A stretch of 16,898 nt of DNA from Bacteroidales bacterium UBA1392 (GTDB lineage: Bacteria > Bacteroidota > Bacteroidia > Bacteroidales > UBA932), in assembly GCA_002305275.1 (NCBI GenBank), contig DBQO01000014.1, positions 1 through 16,898 of the forward strand. Reading direction: 5' to 3'. The first letter of the stretch is position 1; the number at the start of each line of letters is the position of its first letter. Under the pieces are notes generated by a model, which did no database searches, was not told the origin of the DNA, and saw only the letters and a list, made by a program, of their open reading frames with translations. This document shows, piece after piece, positions 14,039 through 16,898 of the stretch. Made by a program: the position numbers and the translations under genes.

Positions 14039-15397
14039 ATGTCAGAACAAATCAGATTGAAGAAGGGACTGGATTTACCGGTAAAAGGAGCTGCCCTTCG
14101 CAAAATATCCATGACAGTTGTTCCTGATGTTGTCGCCCTCAAACCTACCAATTTCCGTAGTCTGACTCCGAAAATGTTGGTAAAGGAGGGTGATACCGTT
14201 AAAGCAGGTACACCCATCTTTGCTGACAAGAAAAATCCGGAGATACTATTTACATCTCCGGTAAGTGGCACAGTTGATACAATTGTACGAGGAGAAAAAC
14301 GCAAATTGCTGGAGGTAAGGATCAAATCCGACAACCTGGGAGCGGCTGTGAAGTTTAACGTACCGACAGGAGCTTCCCTAAACAGAGAGAGCATCATCAA
14401 GCATCTGCTTGAGAGCGGTCTATGGCCCTGCATCAAACAGAGACCTTACGGCATCATCGCCGATCCCTCCGTTACTCCCAAATCCATATTCATATCTGCA
14501 ATGGCCACAGCTCCACTTGCAGCTGATCCGGAGTATGTGCTAGGGGGAGAACTTGATGCCATCCGGAAGGGTCTTGCGGTGTTGGGCAAGCTTACTGAGG
14601 GAGGTGTTCATCTCTCTCTCGATGCAGACAAGGCTGCTTCAAGCATTTTCAACAAATTTGACGGAGTCGTCTATCACTACTTTAAGGGGCCTCACCCCGC
14701 GGGCAATGTTGGAGTACAGATTAATCACATCAGCCCGATTTCCAAGGGTGAGACTGTCTGGACGGTTGATCTGTTTTTAGTTGCAGCCATCGGTAAATTG
14801 TTCTTACACGGCGTGTATGATACAAGTCGCATCATTGCAGTTGCCGGTCCGGCAGTTGTGAATCCTTCTTATGTGAAGTGTTGTGCAGGAGTTTCGATGG
14901 AGCAGATCTCAGACCTTTTCAATTTCGCACATGGCAATATCCGAATTATCAGCGGTGATTTGCTTTCCGGCAAAGCCGTAGGCAGAGAAGGTTTCCTCGG
15001 TTTCTACGACAATCTTGTGACAGCTCTCCCTGAGGGAGACTACTACGAGATGTTCGGATGGGTAAAACCTTTCCGGCTGAAGAAATTCAGCTCTTCACGT
15101 ACTTATTTTTCGTGGCTGATGCCACGCAAGAAATATAATATGGACACCAATACCAATGGCGGAGAGAGGGCTTTTGTACTCTCTGACGTTTATGATAAGG
15201 TGCTTCCCATGGACATATATCCTCTCTATCTATTCAAGGCTATTTTAGCCGATGATATAGAGAAGATGGAAAACCTCGGTATATATGAGATTATAGAAGA
15301 GGACGTGGCTCTCTGCGAGTTCGTTTGTCCTTCTAAAATCGAGATTCAGTCCATAGTTTCCAGAGGTATTGAACTTATGATTAATGAGATGTCATAA
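14039..15397 (+). CDS. nqrA: Na+-translocating NADH-quinone reductase subunit A
   Basis: A 452-residue subunit of the Na+-NQR complex, which passes electrons from NADH to quinone and pumps Na+ outward. NqrA is a cytoplasmic-side subunit linked to the quinone site and has no membrane helices, as here. Seen: the N-terminal KKGLDLPVKGA (8-18), a lipoyl/biotinyl-like region (VKEGDTVKAGTPIFADK, then TSPVSGTVD), SGLWPCIKQRPYG, VYHYFKGPHPAGNVGVQI, an NqrA C-terminal region with GFLGFYD, and a CEFVCPSKIEIQ end. The length is normal. The start ATG follows a -7 box by 51 bp and has only an A-rich leader. It is first in the nqrA-nqrB-nqrC operon, with a 14-bp gap to nqrB. Confidence 0.96.
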   Translation: MSEQIRLKKGLDLPVKGAALRKISMTVVPDVVALKPTNFRSLTPKMLVKEGDTVKAGTPIFADKKNPEILFTSPVSGTVDTIVRGEKRKLLEVRIKSDNLGAAVKFNVPTGASLNRESIIKHLLESGLWPCIKQRPYGIIADPSVTPKSIFISAMATAPLAADPEYVLGGELDAIRKGLAVLGKLTEGGVHLSLDADKAASSIFNKFDGVVYHYFKGPHPAGNVGVQINHISPISKGETVWTVDLFLVAAIGKLFLHGVYDTSRIIAVAGPAVVNPSYVKCCAGVSMEQISDLFNFAHGNIRIISGDLLSGKAVGREGFLGFYDNLVTALPEGDYYEMFGWVKPFRLKKFSSSRTYFSWLMPRKKYNMDTNTNGGERAFVLSDVYDKVLPMDIYPLYLFKAILADDIEKMENLGIYEIIEEDVALCEFVCPSKIEIQSIVSRGIELMINEMS

Positions 15398-15399
15398 AT

Positions 15400-15406
15400 A
15401 GGAGGT
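15400..15406 (+). promoter_or_regulatory. Perfect Shine-Dalgarno AGGAGGT before nqrB
   Basis: AGGAGGT lies 5 bases before the nqrB ATG, at textbook spacing, in the 14-bp nqrA-nqrB gap. No other gene in the window has a comparable site, and Bacteroidota generally lack or ignore them. It fixes the nqrB start and may tune nqrB output apart from nqrA. Confidence 0.85.
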
Positions 15407-15411
15407 AAAGC

Positions 15412-16554
15412 ATGAGCAAACTTAGAAAATTGACGGACAAGATCAAGCCAACCTTCGAAAAGGGTGGCAAGCTCTCATTCCTATACTCGACTTTCGAGGC
15501 TTTTGAGACTTTTCTATTCGTACCCAATACCGTAACGGTAAAAGGGGTGCATGTCAGGGATAGCGTAGACCTCAAACGAGTTATGACTACGGTCATGATT
15601 GCAATCGTACCCTCTCTGCTCTTCGGTATCTTTAATATCGGATACCAGCACAATCTGGCAGCCAATGCAGGTATGGAGTTTTGGGAGATGGTTTGGTACG
15701 GATTCCTCAAGATTATCCCTCTCTACCTGGTTTCCTACATAGTGGGTCTGGGAATCGAATTTGCCTCGGCGCAGATCAGAGGCCATGAAGTTAATGAGGG
15801 TTATCTAGTTACCGGACTCCTTATTCCGCTTATCGTTCCCGTCACTACTCCTTTGTGGATGCTTGCACTTGCGGTGGCATTCGCAGTAATTATAGGTAAG
15901 GAGATTTTTGGCGGTACAGGTATGAATATATGGAATCCGGCACTGCTGGCCAGGGCATTTCTCTTCTTTGCTTATCCCAGCCACATGTCGGGTGACAAGG
16001 TATGGGTTGCAGGAGTAGATGGGTTTTCCGGCGCAACTCCTCTGGCTCAGACTTCAGAGGGACTCTCCTCTCTACAATATTCGGTAAGCGATATGTTCTT
16101 CGGTTTTATACCGGGTTCAGTAGGAGAGACTTCTACTCTGGCTATCCTTCTGGGAGCAGTAATACTAATCTACACGGGGATAGGCAGCTGGAAGATTATG
16201 ATCTCAACGGTTGGCGGAGCCCTCGTATTGGGTTTGATTGCAAATCTTGCGGCTCCATCCCCCGATTCTGCAATGGCAATTCCGGCCTGGTACCATCTTA
16301 TCATGGGAGGTTTCGCTTTCGGTACCGTGTTTATGGCAACAGACCCGGTTACAGCATCGCAAACAGAGCACGGCAAGTGGATCTATGGTTTCCTTATCGG
16401 AGCACTTACAGTTATCATCAGACTCTTCAATCCGGGTTATCCTGAGGGAATGATGCTTGCAATACTTCTGATGAATACCTTCGCACCGGTGATTGACCAT
16501 ATAGTAGTAGGCAGAAATATAAAACGCAGATTAAAAAGGGCAAAAACAGTATAG
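15412..16554 (+). CDS. nqrB: Na+-translocating NADH-quinone reductase subunit B
   Basis: A 380-residue integral membrane subunit of Na+-NQR that carries a covalent FMN and takes part in Na+ transfer and quinone reduction. Seen: a soluble N-terminal part (1-55, KLTDKIKPTFEKGGK), then many hydrophobic helices (about 60-80, 105-125, 140-165, 185-200, 235-260, 265-285, 295-315, 325-350), NIWNPALLARAF (about 177-188), and the flavinylation motif SGAT (206-209), with Thr209 as the expected FMN attachment site. GFAFGTVFMATDPVTA is a family hallmark. It is slightly shorter than the Vibrio protein (about 415). It is preceded by a perfect Shine-Dalgarno and followed after 3 bp by nqrC. Confidence 0.96.
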   Translation: MSKLRKLTDKIKPTFEKGGKLSFLYSTFEAFETFLFVPNTVTVKGVHVRDSVDLKRVMTTVMIAIVPSLLFGIFNIGYQHNLAANAGMEFWEMVWYGFLKIIPLYLVSYIVGLGIEFASAQIRGHEVNEGYLVTGLLIPLIVPVTTPLWMLALAVAFAVIIGKEIFGGTGMNIWNPALLARAFLFFAYPSHMSGDKVWVAGVDGFSGATPLAQTSEGLSSLQYSVSDMFFGFIPGSVGETSTLAILLGAVILIYTGIGSWKIMISTVGGALVLGLIANLAAPSPDSAMAIPAWYHLIMGGFAFGTVFMATDPVTASQTEHGKWIYGFLIGALTVIIRLFNPGYPEGMMLAILLMNTFAPVIDHIVVGRNIKRRLKRAKTV

Positions 16555-16557
16555 ATT

Positions 16558-16898
16558 ATGAAATTGAATACCAACAACAATATCTACACGATCCTCTATA
16601 CCACCATTCTGGTGGTGATAGTAGCAGGTGTTCTTGCCTATGCATCGACTGCACTTAAGCCGAAACAGCAAGAAAACATCGCACTGGAGAAAATGCAGTC
16701 GCTGCTGCGTACGGCAAGACTTGGTGAGGATGCATCTGCTCAGGATAATAAGAGCGAATATATTAAAGCTCTCTATTCAAAGCATATGACCAACGATTTT
16801 GTACTCAACTATGAGGGTAAGGTGATTGAGGGAGAGGCCTTTGAAACCGACCTTCAGGCTCAGTACAATATAATCAAACAGATTGTTGCAGCCAAGAC
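16558..16898 (+). CDS. nqrC: Na+-translocating NADH-quinone reductase subunit C (5' part)
   Basis: The reading frame opens with ATG three bases after the nqrB stop and stays open to the window edge (113 full codons). Seen: one N-terminal membrane helix (about 9-30, IYTILYTTILVVIVAG), then KPKQQENIALEKMQSLL, as in NqrC, which anchors a periplasmic FMN-binding domain. The SGAT flavinylation motif lies further downstream and is not in the window. Identity rests on position in the operon and this N-terminus. There is no Shine-Dalgarno, so coupling to nqrB translation is likely. Confidence 0.9.
   Translation, partial: MKLNTNNNIYTILYTTILVVIVAGVLAYASTALKPKQQENIALEKMQSLLRTARLGEDASAQDNKSEYIKALYSKHMTNDFVLNYEGKVIEGEAFETDLQAQYNIIKQIVAAK

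Overview
The window reads as a chromosome segment from a Bacteroidota bacterium, most likely order Bacteroidales; I cannot name a genus. The grounds are: a DUF4290 protein (a family I know only from Bacteroidota), the ftsK/lolA-like pair, a Na+-pumping NADH:quinone reductase (nqr) operon, an RsmF-type methyltransferase with the Bacteroidota domain layout, and TAnnTTTG boxes, the Bacteroidota sigma-70 -7 element, 5' of every apparent transcription unit. Most genes lack a Shine-Dalgarno sequence, as is usual for the phylum. Genes are tightly packed and no gene-free stretch exceeds 300 bases.

Region 1 (1-1703) looks accessory. One AAA ATPase with a DUF4143/PD-(D/E)XK-like C-terminus (204-1541) is preceded by three direct repeats spaced exactly 33 bp and followed by about 130 bp of degenerate heptamer repeat. 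Region 2 (1704-3099) holds the last two dTDP-rhamnose genes, rfbC and rfbD. They are convergent and overlap by 38 bp rather than lying in one co-directional operon; rfbA and rfbB are not in the window.

Region 3 (3267-6903) is an apparent operon: DUF4290 protein, the DNA translocase FtsK, and a LolA-like periplasmic protein. Region 4 (6896-10029) has a NUDIX hydrolase on the minus strand, divergent from a pyrE / SRPBCC / rsmF-like operon. The two promoters abut as a TAnnTTTG-CAAAnnTA dyad. Region 5 (10037-11320, minus) is a secreted calcineurin-like phosphoesterase with an altered metal-ligand motif. Region 6 (11540-13885, minus) is a UvrD/PcrA-type helicase with a near-consensus promoter.

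Region 7 (14039 to the right edge) is the start of the nqr operon: nqrA, nqrB with an unusually perfect Shine-Dalgarno, and nqrC cut by the window end. Most of the content is conserved housekeeping: chromosome segregation, envelope lipoprotein handling, pyrimidine synthesis, rRNA modification, DNA repair and Na+-coupled respiration. The less explained signals are the repeats around the DUF4143 gene, the two-fold repeat inside the DUF4290 protein, the interlocked pyrE/NUDIX promoters, the convergent rfbC/rfbD overlap and the 219-bp spacer before uvrD's 3' end. I see no rRNA, tRNA, CRISPR array, insertion sequence or prophage gene.
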